From Lunularia cruciata (taxonomy: Eukaryota > Streptophyta > Marchantiopsida > Lunulariales > Lunulariaceae), in contig OX419758.1 in assembly GCA_948567375.1 (NCBI GenBank), positions 33,547,001-33,611,000 of the forward strand: a DNA stretch of 64,000 bases. Reading direction: 5' to 3'. How positions within the stretch are numbered: the stretch's first letter is position 1; every line of letters begins with the position of its first letter. The notes under the pieces were generated by a model that saw nothing but the letters and a program-made list of their open reading frames with translations, was not told the origin of the DNA and did no database searches. The position numbers were made by a program, and so were the translations under genes. This document shows, piece after piece, positions 1-11,440 of this stretch.

Positions 1-317
1 GGTTGAAGAGCATAGGATTTGCTCAACAATCAATGGTTTATGGCAGGCATTAGCAATTAGATTGGAAGAGTTGCCAACTAGACCAATCTTTGAGAGAGTG
101 CAGTTCACACCTAGTGTTGTCCTATTGGATAACTAAAGGGCAATTTTCCATTTGGTAGGACCTTCATGGAAGGTCTATACACAACAAACAGTCATATTAG
201 ACTTTGGTGTGCAACCCTTTATGTTGGGGAAAGCTGTAGTTGTTGGTCTAGAGTTACGAAAGATCAATGTGGATAGGTGTTTATTTCAGATCTAAACATC
301 TCTAGGAGGTGGTTTTG
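1..317 (+). pseudogene. Retropepsin-like protease, N-terminal part (outer gypsy element)
   Basis: The frame starting at base 2 encodes a stretch including LEELPTRPIFERVQFTPS and then VILDFGVQPFMLGK, which fits the active-site region of a retroviral-type aspartic protease, with the usual D-S/T-G triad altered to D-F-G. There are in-frame stops near 136 and 294. The coding sense resumes at 8084 after the nested element. Assignment rests on the D-x-G-x-Q-x-x-M-L-G context and on the downstream pol domains, not on a database match. Confidence 0.6.
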
Positions 318-988
318 TGAGCACGCCTATCTCTCACTTAAGATGAACCTTTGATGGCTATTATGGTAGCGCCCCATGGACTAAGAAGGCAAAGAACCCC
401 AACTCCATCATACTCCTCCAAGGCTAACACTCAAACACTTAAGACATTGCTCACCAGAGAACTCAATGAGAGAGAGATAGTTGCAAATGAAAGGATGATG
501 AGTACTTCCTCACCCCTTGTTTATATACTTGTGAAATAGCTACACACCAAAGTTATTAATTATTGGAGTAACTCAAGTTACTAGGCTAAAAGTCAATTCA
601 AGTCAAAAAGTATAAAGGAATATCTATCCACATGTGATCTTATCTTGACCCAACCACTAAGTCAAGCATTCCTTCATATGGGCTATCTTTGGACTATAGA
701 AGAATCTAAAACAAAAGTATTTGCGGGCCCAAGAGTTCTCAACTCTTTCCTCAAAGCCAAACACCTAAGAATAATACTAAGTCAACACACTAGAATCCAA
801 AATAGTGATGCTCATCTTTTCCACTTCCTCTAAAGTAGGGTCCTCTCGATCTTAGCTATGACTAACTTTAGCTAATCATGACTAAGGTAGAACTATCTTT
901 TTATCTCTATATAGATAAAATCACTCAAGTACTTGTAATACCAAGCTAAATATCACAATATCACACACATGCACAAATGGGTGTTATA
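318..988 (-). repeat. 3' LTR of element A
   Basis: Direct repeat of 7395-8083, about 670 bp. A TATA-like TATATAAA lies on the minus strand near 517-530. The inner end shows TATAACACCC where the other LTR has TGTAACACCC, so the terminal bases have mutated. The purine tract that should precede it on the minus strand (989-1000) is short and degenerate. Confidence 0.85.
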
Positions 989-1036
989 TTTACCCTTGGA
1001 CTAAGTTTTCACTTTGTCCTTAAAGTGAAGGTATCT

Positions 1037-2142
1037 CTACCTTCTATGATACATCTTCAACTTATCATGGTTAATCCTATCAAAGTGTCTTCCTCCCAAC
1101 TCCTTGAGATCATAGGTGTAATTTCCCCACACCTTCTCCACTATGAAAGGTCCAAAGTACTTAGGCAAAAACTTCTTTTGTACTCTCTTGAATTGAAAAG
1201 AATCAAACAACATCACCCAATCACCTTCTTTGAAAGGCTCCACCTTCTTCTTGCCTTGCTTCTTGTCCTAGCTCTCCTCTTTTTTTCTTTGGGCTTGCTC
1301 CACTCAAACCATAGCAACTGCTCTTGCCTCTTCCAACATTTATGAGTTGTTCTTTCCTTGACGTCTCTGTATCACCTCCTTGTGCTTTCTTCAATCTCCT
1401 ATGATTGCTTTGGAAGGAAGGAAGATCAAAGTGAATAGGTAAAGTAGACTCAATACCATATAACAATTCAAATAGAGAATATTTTATGGAAGTCTTCATG
1501 GTTGTCTTATACTCTTTCAAAACCGCATGAATCCCCTTGTCTCAATGATGTTTAGCTCCCTGCATTTTTGCATCTTTAGCCAACATCATGCATAAGGTTG
1601 GATTGGTTCTCTCTGCCAAGCCATTGGGATTTGGCTTATACAATGTAGTTACTCTATGTGTGATAGAGAAATGTTGTAGCATGGTTGTAGTAATGCTTCA
1701 TGTAGACTCTCTTCCTCTTTAAAAAACTAACTCCAAAGGGCATCCAAACCTAGTGATAATGCATTCATAAAGAAATCTACCAACTTCATCTTCATTTTTG
1801 TCCCTCAATGGTCTAGCCTCAACCCACTTGGTAAGGTAATCAATAACTCCCACAATGTACCAATTGTTCCTTAGGGTTCTATTGAGAGGACCTACAAAAT
1901 CAATTCCTCTCTTCTCAAAAGGTCCTAGCAATGGAATGATCAAAGTGGTGGAGTGGATGTAGACTTTCTAGCAAATTCTTGAAAAACATGACAGGTTTTG
2001 CAATAGTAAGATAATCCTTGAAAATCCTTCTCCAATGGTAACCTGCATCTAGAATCTTGAAAGCAATCACCTTTCCTACAAAGTGTTCTCCACATTCTAA
2101 ACCTTCATGAAACTCCTTTATGAGTAGGAGAGACTCTTCCAT
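1037..2142 (-). pseudogene. Integrase of element A, fragmented
   Basis: Minus-strand pieces in the order expected for a gypsy integrase. Residues encoded near 2142-1950 (HFVGKVIAFKILDAGYHW) match the N-terminal zinc-binding region. 1943-1719 holds the core with GIDFVGP and IDYLTKWVEARPL, including two core aspartates. Near 1640-1605 a short stretch reads NGLAERTN, which places the catalytic glutamate. 1520-1037 holds the end of the core and the C-terminal domain (FKEGDWVMLFDS, then LGPF-like). Several stops and frame changes separate the pieces, so it is not functional. Confidence 0.8.
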
Positions 2143-2149
2143 ACCTATT

Positions 2150-3752
2150 GCTCTTCAAAGAAGACCATCTACTCCTTGGTGAAAAAGAATATCCTCCACC
2201 ATTGTGTAAGGTTTAGATCTTACTGCAAGGGCCTTCCTCTCCCTAGCATACATCCCTTCTGGATAGTTACCTCTTGTCACAAAATCCACAGTCTCCTTTT
2301 ACTCCATTGGAACCTCTTGAGTGATTGAGATTGTGATGAGCTCCTCATCCAAAAGAGAATCATCCATTGGTTCATCTCTCTCATGATCATAGGCCCTAGA
2401 TAACAAATCTGCATTTGCATGTTTCTTCCTAAGCCTATCCTCAATGGTGTAGTCATACTCAGACAAGAGTATCATCCACCTTGCTAGTCTCCTTTCCACA
2501 TTATGCTTGTTGAAGATATACTTCAAAGCCTTGTGATTTATGAAAATGGTGGCTTTTCCTCCAATCAACTAGTTTCTAAACTTCTTGAGACCAAAGATCA
2601 GTGCCAACCCTTCTCTCTCTATGATAGAGTAGTTCTTCTCTACTGAAACCATCTGCCTACTAGCATAAGCTATTGGATGATCATGCCTATTTTGGTCTAA
2701 TTGACTAAGAGTGTATCATATAGCTACATTTGAAGCATCAGTGTAGAGGATGAAAGCCTTACTCTAATCAGGTTTACCAAGAATTGGAGCCACAACAAGG
2801 GATTGCTTGAGCTCCTCAAAATCTTTGAGAGCCTCCTTATCTTCTTAAATCTCCATGTTATCTACACCCTTTCTTCAATGCATAAGCCTTGTTGGAAAAT
2901 GAGAAGATGAACCTCCTATAGTACCCAACCATCCCCAAGAATTAGCGTAACTTTGTCAAGCTTGAAGGGAATGGAAGGTCTAAGATTTTCCTCAACTTCT
3001 CAAGATCAACTGCTATTCCATCCTTGGAGATGCTGTGCCCCAAAAGTAGAACTTCTTCAAATCCAAGAATTCACTTCTCTAGGTTGAGTGATGCATTTGC
3101 CTTATCCAAGCATTGCAAGATGTTGATTAGGTGATCAAAATGCTCTTCCTTGCTCCCATAGACACAAAATTCATCAATGATGTCTCACAAATTTCCCAAT
3201 GAAAGGTTCAAATACCTTGTTCATGAACTATTGGAATGTGGTTGGAGCATTGCAAAGCCCAAAAGGCATGACCTTGAAAGCATAAGTTCCCTAGGTGTGG
3301 TGAATGTGGTGAGTTGTTGATGCTCTGGTGCAATCTTGATTTTGTTATATCCACTATAACCATCTCCAAAACTATACCTCTCATGACCTACAACCTCCTC
3401 CAAGATCTCATCAATGAATGGTAATGGGTAGTAGTCCCTCTTGGTAACAACATTGAGCTTTTTGTAATCCACACATATTCAAAGCTTGCCATTCTTTTTC
3501 TTCACAATCATAATTGGAGACACCTATTTTGAATCCTCCACTTCAAAGATAAATCCGGCCTCCTTGAGCTTATCAATCTCCTCCTTCACAACCAAAGATA
3601 TTGGTAGGTTGATGCAACGTTGCTTTTGGTGGATTGGTCTTGCATGTGACTCCACCTCTATCTTGTGCTCCTCCAAGGTGACTTCCTTCAATTCCTTGTA
3701 ACTGAAATCACATGGATGAACACATGGATGAACTTGCAGAAATCTACTCAAA
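2150..3752 (-). pseudogene. Reverse transcriptase and RNase H of element A, fragmented
   Basis: On the minus strand the RT begins near 3752 and shows MDYKKLNVVTKRDYYPLPFID and IDEILEEV (3472-3221). The catalytic Y-x-D-D region near 3180-3160 is altered to IIDEFCVYG. The thumb/connection follows (LLLGHSISKDGI near 3045). RNase H ends at 2568-2299 with the characteristic DYTIEDRLRKKHANADLLSR tail. Stops and frameshifts occur throughout. Confidence 0.8.
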
Positions 3753-4099
3753 TCTCACCTTCTCCTCCTTGTTAACATTTGGGCCATACTTGAGGGTAGC
3801 TAACCTTTTCTCTACCTCCTCAAGTGTCAATGGTGATTTATTTGGGTCCTTTTAAACTTTGGCTTAAGTGCAAAATCCATAGAACACAAGGGATACACAT
3901 CTAAATCTGATTCTTATTCATTCTCCTCTGTGGAAGTCTCCTCCTCCATGCTTGTGTCCATACCTAAAGCTCCTTCTTCAGAATCTGATTCCCAATAATA
4001 AGAAGATGGTGTATCTGAATGTGAAGTGTTGGTGGTGTTAGTCATAGGAACTGTGACTTTATGGTTTGATGGTCCAATCCTCAAGTACCCTTTGTGCCA

Positions 4100-4453
4100 T
4101 CAATCAGTTGTGCATGTTGCTCTCAACCATGGTCTCCCAAGAAGTAAGTCATAACTTGAATCCTTCAAGACTTGGAAAGTCATGAGATTTTGAACCCCCA
4201 TAACTAAAACTACCACTTTATCCATCATTGTTATTGGTTGAACTTGTTGCTTGTTTGCCATGCTCACCACAAATGTTGAAGGTCTTGAGTGTATCATACT
4301 CAACTTCTTCATCAACCTTTTTGACATGGCATTCACTGTTGATCCTCCATCAACCAATGCATCCTTGATGTTGTGACCATTTATTCTCACATCAATCTTG
4401 GAGGCATATTCACAAGCCTCCCATGGTGTTGGTTTGGCATCCACCACCCCCAT
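4100..4453 (-). pseudogene. Aspartic protease domain of element A
   Basis: An open 117-residue minus-strand stretch contains ALVDGGSTVNAMS, the gypsy retropepsin active site with D-S-G changed to D-G-G, followed by a hydrophobic sheet and the conserved LLLGRPWLR motif. The order Gag-protease-RT on one strand supports the call. Its start overlaps the preceding Gag-end frame (4410-4856), consistent with one Gag-Pol product now broken. Confidence 0.8.
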
Positions 4454-5722
4454 TGATATTGGAACTTTTTGCCTTCTTCTTCCTCTTGCTCCTTGTAGAA
4501 CTCAAACCACCTCTAAGCTCCTTTCTCAAAGTAGGATTCAAAGCAATCAATTGGCTCACTGTGATGTTAGCCTTGTGACTAACAACATCCTCCAAGACAT
4601 TGTAGTTCCATTGTTGCTTTGAGATTAAGAAGTTGTCCATCCCCAACTTCTTCCTTGGAGTCTTTGTTGTTGATGGTGTTGAAATGCTTGTGCAAGTGCT
4701 CCTAGTAGGCAGAGAAGTATCTTGGCTAGGAGTAAATCCTTGAGAAGAGTGCACATCCTCTGCAAAACAAGCTCTCTTCTTCTCTTGTGCCAAAAGCTCC
4801 AAATTAAGACTCTTGGAGTTTAAGCACGCTCCCTTCTCATACTTTCTCTCAACCACATCTAAAGATTATATCTCCTTACCTTTTTTGGATTAGGATCCAC
4901 TTCCTCTCTCTTTCCCTCTATTGGCTCCTTCAAACCCTTTCTTCCATGGTAAGTGGAATTTGGGCAATTCCTTTGGATATGGCCTCTTCCTCCACAACCA
5001 AAACAATTTCTCTCATTGAAATTGTTGGTTGGTTGGCCTCCTCTATATGGATTACTTCTATAACTCCTAGGCCCTCTCCCCACATTCTGATCTACCTCTC
5101 TCTTCTCCCATAGTTGCACCACATTGATCTTGAGATCTGCAAGTTGTTCTGTGATGGTTTGAAGTGGATCCTTTGGTGTAGGTGCAAGAACTGGAACAAC
5201 TACTACTTGTGGTGCAACCCTTGCCACCAAAGTATCAGAAGTTCCACCAGAATTGTAACCTTGAGGAGGATGCATAACCTCCTTCACCATCAAATCACTC
5301 TCATCCACTTCCAAACTCTCCTCCATACAAATTGCAATCTTGATAGCTTCAACGTTGGAAGAAGGTTTCTTATATCTCACCTTGCTTTTAATTTGTGGTC
5401 TCAATCCTCCCATAAAATTCTTGGTGAGCATGGCCCCTATGCCAATCATAGTATTCTCCACATCATCCCCACCTTTCCTCAACATTATGCAAAATCAGAC
5501 TCTAATTTCTCCACTCTTTCCACATAGACTCTCATTTTCTCTCCATCTCCTTGTTTGGGAAAGGTAACCTCACTCATCAATCTCTCATAACTCTCATTTG
5601 GAAGAAAGTTCTCAATGAGTGCTTGAGTCAAACTCTCCCAAGACTCTTCTTCCCCATCTCTCCTCTCTCTCTTTTGGTATTTTGACTCATACCATGTAAG
5701 TGTTGCATCCTCAAAGAAATCT
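4410..5722 (-). pseudogene. Gag of element A (capsid and zinc knuckle)
   Basis: Minus-strand frames 5722-5485 and 5485-4859 encode a gypsy-type Gag: TLTWYESKYQKR capsid motif, a helical region with LIENFLP, then a CCHC zinc knuckle CFGCGGRGHIQRNC near 4990-4940, followed by a basic tail. Frame 4856-4410 continues toward the protease. The N-terminus is abnormal: upstream of about 5722 the frame runs into an LTR fragment in the opposite orientation, so residues before DFFEDATLTW are not Gag-derived. Confidence 0.8.
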
Positions 5723-5726
5723 GGGC

Positions 5727-6176
5727 CCGCAAGCCTTTTTGTTTTGGATTCTTCTATAGTCCAAGGATAGCCCATGTGAAGGAATCCTTGACTTAGTGGT
5801 TGGGTCAAGATAAGACCACATGCTTAGGGGAATATGCCCATGTGAATAGATATTCCTTTCTACTTTTTGACTTTACTTGACTTTTAGTTTAGTAACTTTA
5901 GTAGTTTAGTACTGCACTTGAGTTACTACGGTAATTAGTAACTTTGGTACATAACTATTTCACAAGTATATAAACAAGGGGTGAGGAAGTACTCATCATC
6001 CTTTCATTTGCAACTATCTCTCTCTCATTGAGTTCTCTGGTGACAATGTCTTGAGTGATTGAGTGTTAGCCTTGGAGGAGTATGATGGAGTTGGAGTTCT
6101 TTGCCTTCTTAGTCCATGGTGCACTACCATAATAGCCATCAGAGGTTCATCTTGAGTGAGAGACAGGCCGGCTCAT
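5727..6176 (+). repeat. LTR fragment of element A, inverted within the element
   Basis: This 450-bp stretch is the reverse complement of about 7395-7830 in the element's own 5' LTR, reading on the plus strand up to the LTR end CCGGCTCA. About 250 bp of the LTR's 5' side is missing. It joins directly to Gag at about 5725 on the left and to a second Gag fragment at 6177 on the right. No primer-site sequence follows it, so it is not an intact oppositely oriented element. Confidence 0.8.
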
Positions 6177-6430
6177 AGTCCTTCCACTCCACAAACCTCA
6201 CACAACTCCTTGGTCTTAGATCTTCTCCCTCCCAATCTTGGTGAAGAAGATCCAACATGCAAACCAAAGTCAAGTAATCCTCTCCTTTCTCTCAATCTCC
6301 TGCTCTCAAAAGTCAATGGACATGAACTTGCCATATGTCCCTTCTTTCCACATAAAAAGCACTTAGACTCACTCTTTCCTCCAAGTGGTGTAGGTTTTTG
6401 GATCCTCTCAACACTCTCTTCAAATTCTAT
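6177..6430 (-). pseudogene. Second Gag-like zinc-knuckle fragment
   Basis: The minus strand from about 6415 encodes a peptide including CFLCGKKGHMASSCP, a perfect C-x2-C-x4-H-x4-C knuckle (codons around 6363-6320), then a basic stretch and CEVCGVEGL ending at a stop near 6175. It differs in sequence from the knuckle at 4990-4940, so it is a different or strongly diverged Gag. An upstream stop near 6440 limits the frame. Confidence 0.6.
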
Positions 6431-7370
6431 TCTAAACTCTTTTCACCTCAAATCCACCCGTAAAATCAACTTAAACCCTTGGGGAACCTTGCATAGCCTC
6501 ATTTCCACTCTTGGTGACCCTCTATGTTCCCAAGATGAGTCTAAACACTCAAACATGCTTTTTGTTGCTCTCATACTCCTCATGCATGAAATCTAAACTC
6601 TATAGAATTGTGCATTGTGAAGAAGTGTCCTTCTTCACAATGTCAGTCAAATATTACAATTGGTATGTCACAATCCTTTGAAATTTTTCACACTTGATTA
6701 AAACTTTAGGGCCTCCTTCCTTGCAAAATTTTAGGTCTTTTCATTGAGCCATTTGGCCTAGGCACATTTCTATTCAGCACACATATTTCAAATTTGGTTT
6801 GAAAACCACCTCCCTCACTTTAAAAACTCATCACTCCTTGTGCAAGAATGATCTCTCTCTAATTTTTATATCAACAAGTAGGATATAATGAATTTTTATA
6901 ATTTTTAGAACAATCCACTGAAAATTGAAGAAATAGCAGACTCTTTATAATTTTCCAGAGAGCATGCAGTTGCGGGAGCAATTTACCCTATCAACTTTCA
7001 AAAATTCTAGCCTAGTGCGCATAGCAACTCCCACAATAATTTCAAGTGTGCTAACTGAAGGATAACCCAAGCTATCATTTATAGAAATTTCAAGTCGAGA
7101 TCCCAAACTTGAGATTTTGCCCAAAATCTCCTTAATCTCCAAAATCTGTAATCCACCTTACACAATCTCTCCAAATCCTTTCAAGTGTACAAGATATACA
7201 AAATCACCTCAAAGACATCATAATGAACTAAAGGTTATACAAATGGGTCTAAATTCTCTAACATAAGTTTAGCACTCTCCTCCCCTAAAGTTCTCTTCAA
7301 GTGAGCTCTCATAGCCTCCTTCTATCTAATATAGAATTGTATGCAAAATATTATCTTGCCTTCTAGAGAG
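6431..7370. other. Leader/rearranged region of element A without recognised gene
   Basis: Between the second Gag fragment and the primer site I find only short frames. It probably includes the untranslated leader and decayed Gag N-terminus; no domain is recognisable. Confidence 0.5.
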
Positions 7371-7394
7371 GTCCCGGCAATGGAACCAAAAATA
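7371..7394 (-). other. Primer binding site of element A (tRNA-Asp-like)
   Basis: Read on the minus strand just inside the 5' LTR, the sequence TTGGTTCCATTGCCGGGAC resembles the TGGCGCCGTTGCCGGGGA primer site known from plant gypsy elements that prime with tRNA-Asp, with several substitutions. Confidence 0.6.
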
Positions 7395-8083
7395 CGAGCT
7401 GGCCTATCTCTCACTCAAGATGAACCTTTGATGGCTATTATGGGAGCGCACCATGGACTAAGAAGGCAAAGAAACCCAACTCCATCATACTCCTCCAAGG
7501 CTAACACTCAAACACTCAAGACATTGCTCACCAGAGAACTCAATGAGAGAGAGATAGTTGCAAATGAAAGGATGATGAGTACTTCCTCACCCGTTGTTTA
7601 TATACTTGTGAAATAGCTACACACCAAAGTTATTAATTATTAGAGTAACTCAAGTTACTAGGCTAAAAGTCAAGTAAAGTCAAAAAGTATAAAGGAATAT
7701 CTATCTACATGGGTATATTCCACTAAGCATGTGATCTTATCTTGACCCAACCACTAAGTCAAGCATTCCTTCAGATGGGCTATCCTTGGACTATAGAAGA
7801 ATCTAAAACAAAAAGGCTTGCAAGCCTAAGAGTTCTCAACTCTTTCCTCAAAGCCAAACACTTGGAAATAATACCAAGTCAACACACTAGAATCCAAAAT
7901 AGTGGTGCTCATCTTTCCACTTCCTCTAAAGTAAGGTCCTCTCTATCTTAGTTATAACTAACTTTAGCTAATCATGACTAATGTAGAACCATCCTTTATC
8001 TCTATATAAATAACATCTCTCAAGTACTTGTAATACCAAGCTAAATATCACAATACCACACACATGCACAAATGGGTGTTACA
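7395..8083 (-). repeat. 5' LTR of element A
   Basis: Direct repeat of 318-988. Minus-strand start TGTAACACCC at 8083, TATA-like TATATAAA near 7607-7594, and end at 7395 immediately before the primer site. Slightly longer than the 3' LTR because of an approximately 20-bp indel around 7710. Confidence 0.88.
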
Positions 8084-8310
8084 ATTTGACATAGTACATC
8101 ACATGTGGAGAGCTAGTTGTTTAGATTCATCATGGTCATCCGATTGATAGCTTGATGGTGAGAGATCAGGCTATTGCAACAATAGATGAGTCATATGATG
8201 TGTTAGTTAGTGGAGTAGTGTTATATCCCATGGGTTTCAATATTGACTATAGGGAGGAGATAACCTCCTATAGATCAGGTTGGTAGTCTGGTGAGGGATG
8301 AGTATGTCAC
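8084..8310 (+). pseudogene. Protease, C-terminal part (outer gypsy element)
   Basis: Continues the protease interrupted at 317. The frame near 8175-8285 encodes ESYDVLVSGVVLYPMGF, matching the second half of a retropepsin fold (hydrophobic strands with a V-L-x-G-like turn), followed by stops. Confidence is limited because the domain is split and mutated. Confidence 0.5.
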
Positions 8311-8439
8311 CTACTAATACGCTTTAGTAGTGGCAATCTTGGCTCACTACAATTCAAGACATTGTCAACATTAGTTTTAGCTTTCAGTGGTGCAGTTACT
8401 TGGCCTGGTGATTTATTAGGGTGGAACGCCATGCAAAAG

Positions 8440-9830
8440 ATACTCTAGTACCAGAGGAGATCACTCAAATTTGGAGTACAAGTGAGATTGTTCCATCCAC
8501 CTTGGATGTTCCATTGTGGAGTTTAGAGGAGTCATTGCAGCAACATGCAGATTAGTTGGTGCAACAGGCTTGGAGTGGAGCCTTTGTATCATCAAGAGAC
8601 CAGTATGAGGATGAGACTCCAAAGTTGATTACCTTGACACCTCTAGATACCACACTCATTGCTTGGCAATATCCAATAGAGGGAGTATGTCTACTAGAGT
8701 TGTTTGGTGGGATTAGCACCAGACTAACTGCATTCCTATAGGCGGGTATATAAGTAAAGAGGTACTTGTATGTGGAGAGAGATGAGACTGTCAGGCAAGT
8801 CTCTCTACATCATGTCGCACACTTGGCTTATTGGTATCTTGAGTTATTACTAATGTCTACAATCATGGGTTACCAAAAGGCCTTACCAACAAACATTTGC
8901 TTACAGGGAGGGCGCATGATCTAGAGAGACATGGGCCTATTCATTTGGTGATTTTTGGATGGCTATGTCAAGGGCAAACACGTGTTGGCCAAGGTTTGGG
9001 TCTTCATGATCTTCATTCTAGTGTGTTTTGGGAGATGTTACAAATACTATGACATCTCTAGGTTCATTTGTCTATTTCTCCAACTTACATTTTGGAGAAC
9101 GTCCCTTTGATGGGTGATTCTTGCACCAAAGTGGTAGCAAGTACTCAGCAAGTCCACTCTTGGATGGGACCTACTATATTGTTAGATGCAGCCAGAGTGG
9201 GATCACGGTCTCATCATCTTTGGCTTTGGTGGACAACCCTCTTACCTAGAGAGGTTCTCCAGCATGCTTATGATGGGATTTGATGATTAGACCATATCAT
9301 TGTTGATGACATCTTGAATGTTGCGTTAGTCTCAGATGGTGGTAGTAGCTAATAGGTCACCTATGGTAGTGGTGAACCTAGTTGGATAGTCTAGAGCTAC
9401 TTTTCACACACTCATGAGTTTCCCAAGCTCTCATGCTTTTCGAGAAGGAGGTCTTGGATTGGTATGGGACTCATAGTTATAGCTGTTGGTAGAGCCCAAT
9501 GCCAATGAGAGAGTAGGTGATGGGATTTTGCATCGGTATTACCATTATTCTAGTAGTGTTAGGCATTTAGGCATCAAGTGTTAGGTCAGGCTATGGACCT
9601 AAACTGTTTGACCTGGATTCTGAGCCTTGGCTTGGTAGAGCAGCGTAAGATGCACTTGATAGGCATCACCACTTGGACACTTGTGAGCCCTATGTCTATT
9701 GAGATGATTCAAGCACATGTTTGGGGCGATGGACCAAGTGGGCAAGGTATTCTTGGGACATAGCTAGTGACTACTAGGGAGAGTGGTCTACTTGGAGTCC
9801 ATCTAGGTGAGTGTGGTTTACTTGCATTAC
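8440..9830 (+). pseudogene. DNA cytosine-5 methyltransferase domain captured in the outer gypsy element
   Basis: Motifs of the C5 methyltransferase fold appear in order. Motif I, VCLLELFGGI, at about 8686-8721 (AdoMet binding, DLFAGxGG-like). Motif IV at 8960-8974, GWLCQG, keeping the catalytic cysteine with P-C-Q changed to L-C-Q, inside a context HLVIFGWLCQG. Motif VI at 9088-9115, YILENVPLMGD, with the E-N-V signature. A motif VIII-like segment GSRSHHLWLWWTTLL at 9190-9245. Motif X-like LGQAMDLNCLTW at 9581-9616. The family transfers methyl from AdoMet to cytosine C5. The frame changes between motifs I and IV and again before motif X, with several stops, so this copy is inactive. It sits between protease and RT on the same strand. 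Confidence 0.8.
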
Positions 9831-9984
9831 ACCCTTGGTCTACTTGGGATGCAACTAGAGGATATATAGAGCTTGCAGCCAGATTGGAGGGAATTTTTCA
9901 CACTAAGGTTGGGACCTCTAATGGTTTGGAACATGACACTACTGCTCCCAAGGGTCCAATGTAGCAGCTAGTCAATACATCTTC

Positions 9985-11440
9985 CACTCTTATGATATTT
10001 ACAGAGGATACTTGGGAGCCAAATCTTGGACCCAAGCTTACAAGAGAGGAAAGATGCAAAGTTTGGAGGTTCTTGAGGAGCTACACAAGTTGTCTTGCTT
10101 TCAATGTGAAGGATTTGGGTATTCTAAAGGGACTTGGTATTTGGATTGAGCTGATTAGCAATACACCAATCTTCCAATGTCCTTATTGATATAATGGTAT
10201 GGAGAGACATTGATATAGAGTCAAAGAAGAGACCTTTTGAGGTTGGTTTGGTAGAGATTTCACATAGAGAGTATGCATCAGTTATAGTGATGCTAGCCAA
10301 GAAGAATATGCTTAGCAACTACACAAATAGGCGGATGTGTGGAGATTACCGTCTTATCACCCGATAGACTAGGGCTGATTGGTATATCATGCCTACACCA
10401 AAGGTGTTCTTTGATGCAATTGGGCATGCAAAGGTCAATACTTTGGATCTTAGAGCAAGATATCATTAGTTGGCAATTAGAGAGGAAGATAAGTCCAAGA
10501 TAGCATTTTGGGTTATTGATCCTCATGGCAAGGATGTGTCATATTAGTGGAGGTTCTTACCATTTGGGTTAAAGAATGCTCTTGTTGAGTCCTAAAGGGT
10601 CATGGATAGGATCCTAACTGGATTGGATTTTGCTTGGTGTTATATTGATTTTGGTCTATACACTATTGTAAAGGAGCATGAGAGACAAGTGTTTGAGAGG
10701 TTGAGATCTCATGGACTCAAATTACATCTTGGGAAGTATAGGTTCTTCTATGAGCAGGTTGAATATTTGGATCACACTATCTACTCCAAAGGACTTGGTA
10801 TTTAGCATACCAAGGAGGCTATTGCATGTATTCCTTAACCTATGGATGTAAGCAAATTGCAAGCATTCCTTGGGTTGGCAAACTTCTGTTGTCGCTATGT
10901 TAAAGGATTTAGTGCCATTACCAAGGCTTTGAAGAAGTTGACCAAGCTTACATAGGAGTGGTGTTGGGGAGATGAGCAGGAGAGAGCTTTTGTAGAGCTC
11001 AAGGAGAGGTTGGCATTTGCTCCTATTTTGAGGAGACCGATCAGAGGACTATCATTTTAGGTTCACACTGATTGGAGTATGTTGGAGCTTGGAGTAATGC
11101 TCACTCATCATGATGATGAGTGGAAGGAGTTTGTGGTGGCCTATGCTAGTTGCTCCAACAATTCAACAAAGGCAAAGTATAGTTCATATGAGGGAAAGTA
11201 CTTGGTAGCAGTTTGAGTAATAGCATATTTTTTATGTTACCTATTTGGTAACCCGTTTACTTTCATCATTGATCATCAGCCATTAAAGTGGTTGATGGAG
11301 TCCGGCAAACTTTCAAGGAAGCTTGCACAATGGGCTTTGATTTTACAAGAGTATGATTTCACGGTTGTTCATAGACCTACATTGGTGAAGCGTGATGCAA
11401 ATGGGTTGAGTAGAAACCCATGTCCTAGCTAGTAAGATCA
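9985..11440 (+). pseudogene. Reverse transcriptase and RNase H (outer gypsy element)
   Basis: RT fragments: palm motif region at 10330-10480, catalytic Y-x-D-D altered to YIDF at 10641-10652, then FERLRSHGLKLHLGKYRFF and EYLDHTIY (thumb). The connection follows at 10850-11040 (LQAFLGLANF-like). RNase H at 11070-11430 keeps TDWSM, the YASCSNN, SYEGK and DHQPLKWLME segments and a DFTVVHRP tail before a terminal NGLSRNPCPS. Stops are frequent. The order places it after the methyltransferase and before integrase. Confidence 0.82.

Larger units (their letters stand above)
318..8083 (-). mobile_element. Nested Ty3/gypsy LTR retrotransposon (element A)
   Basis: A near-complete minus-strand element bounded by two similar direct repeats, 318-988 and 7395-8083. 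On the minus strand the LTR starts TGTAACACCC and ends near GGCYRGCTCA. Internal order on the minus strand is primer site, Gag, protease, RT, RNase H, integrase, matching Ty3/gypsy. It sits in the protease of the outer element with a probable 5-bp target duplication (TTTTG/ATTTG). Frames are broken in RT, RNase H and integrase. The 5' third is rearranged: an LTR fragment in the opposite orientation (about 5727-6176) and a separate Gag zinc-knuckle fragment lie between the primer site and the main Gag ORF. Confidence 0.88.
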
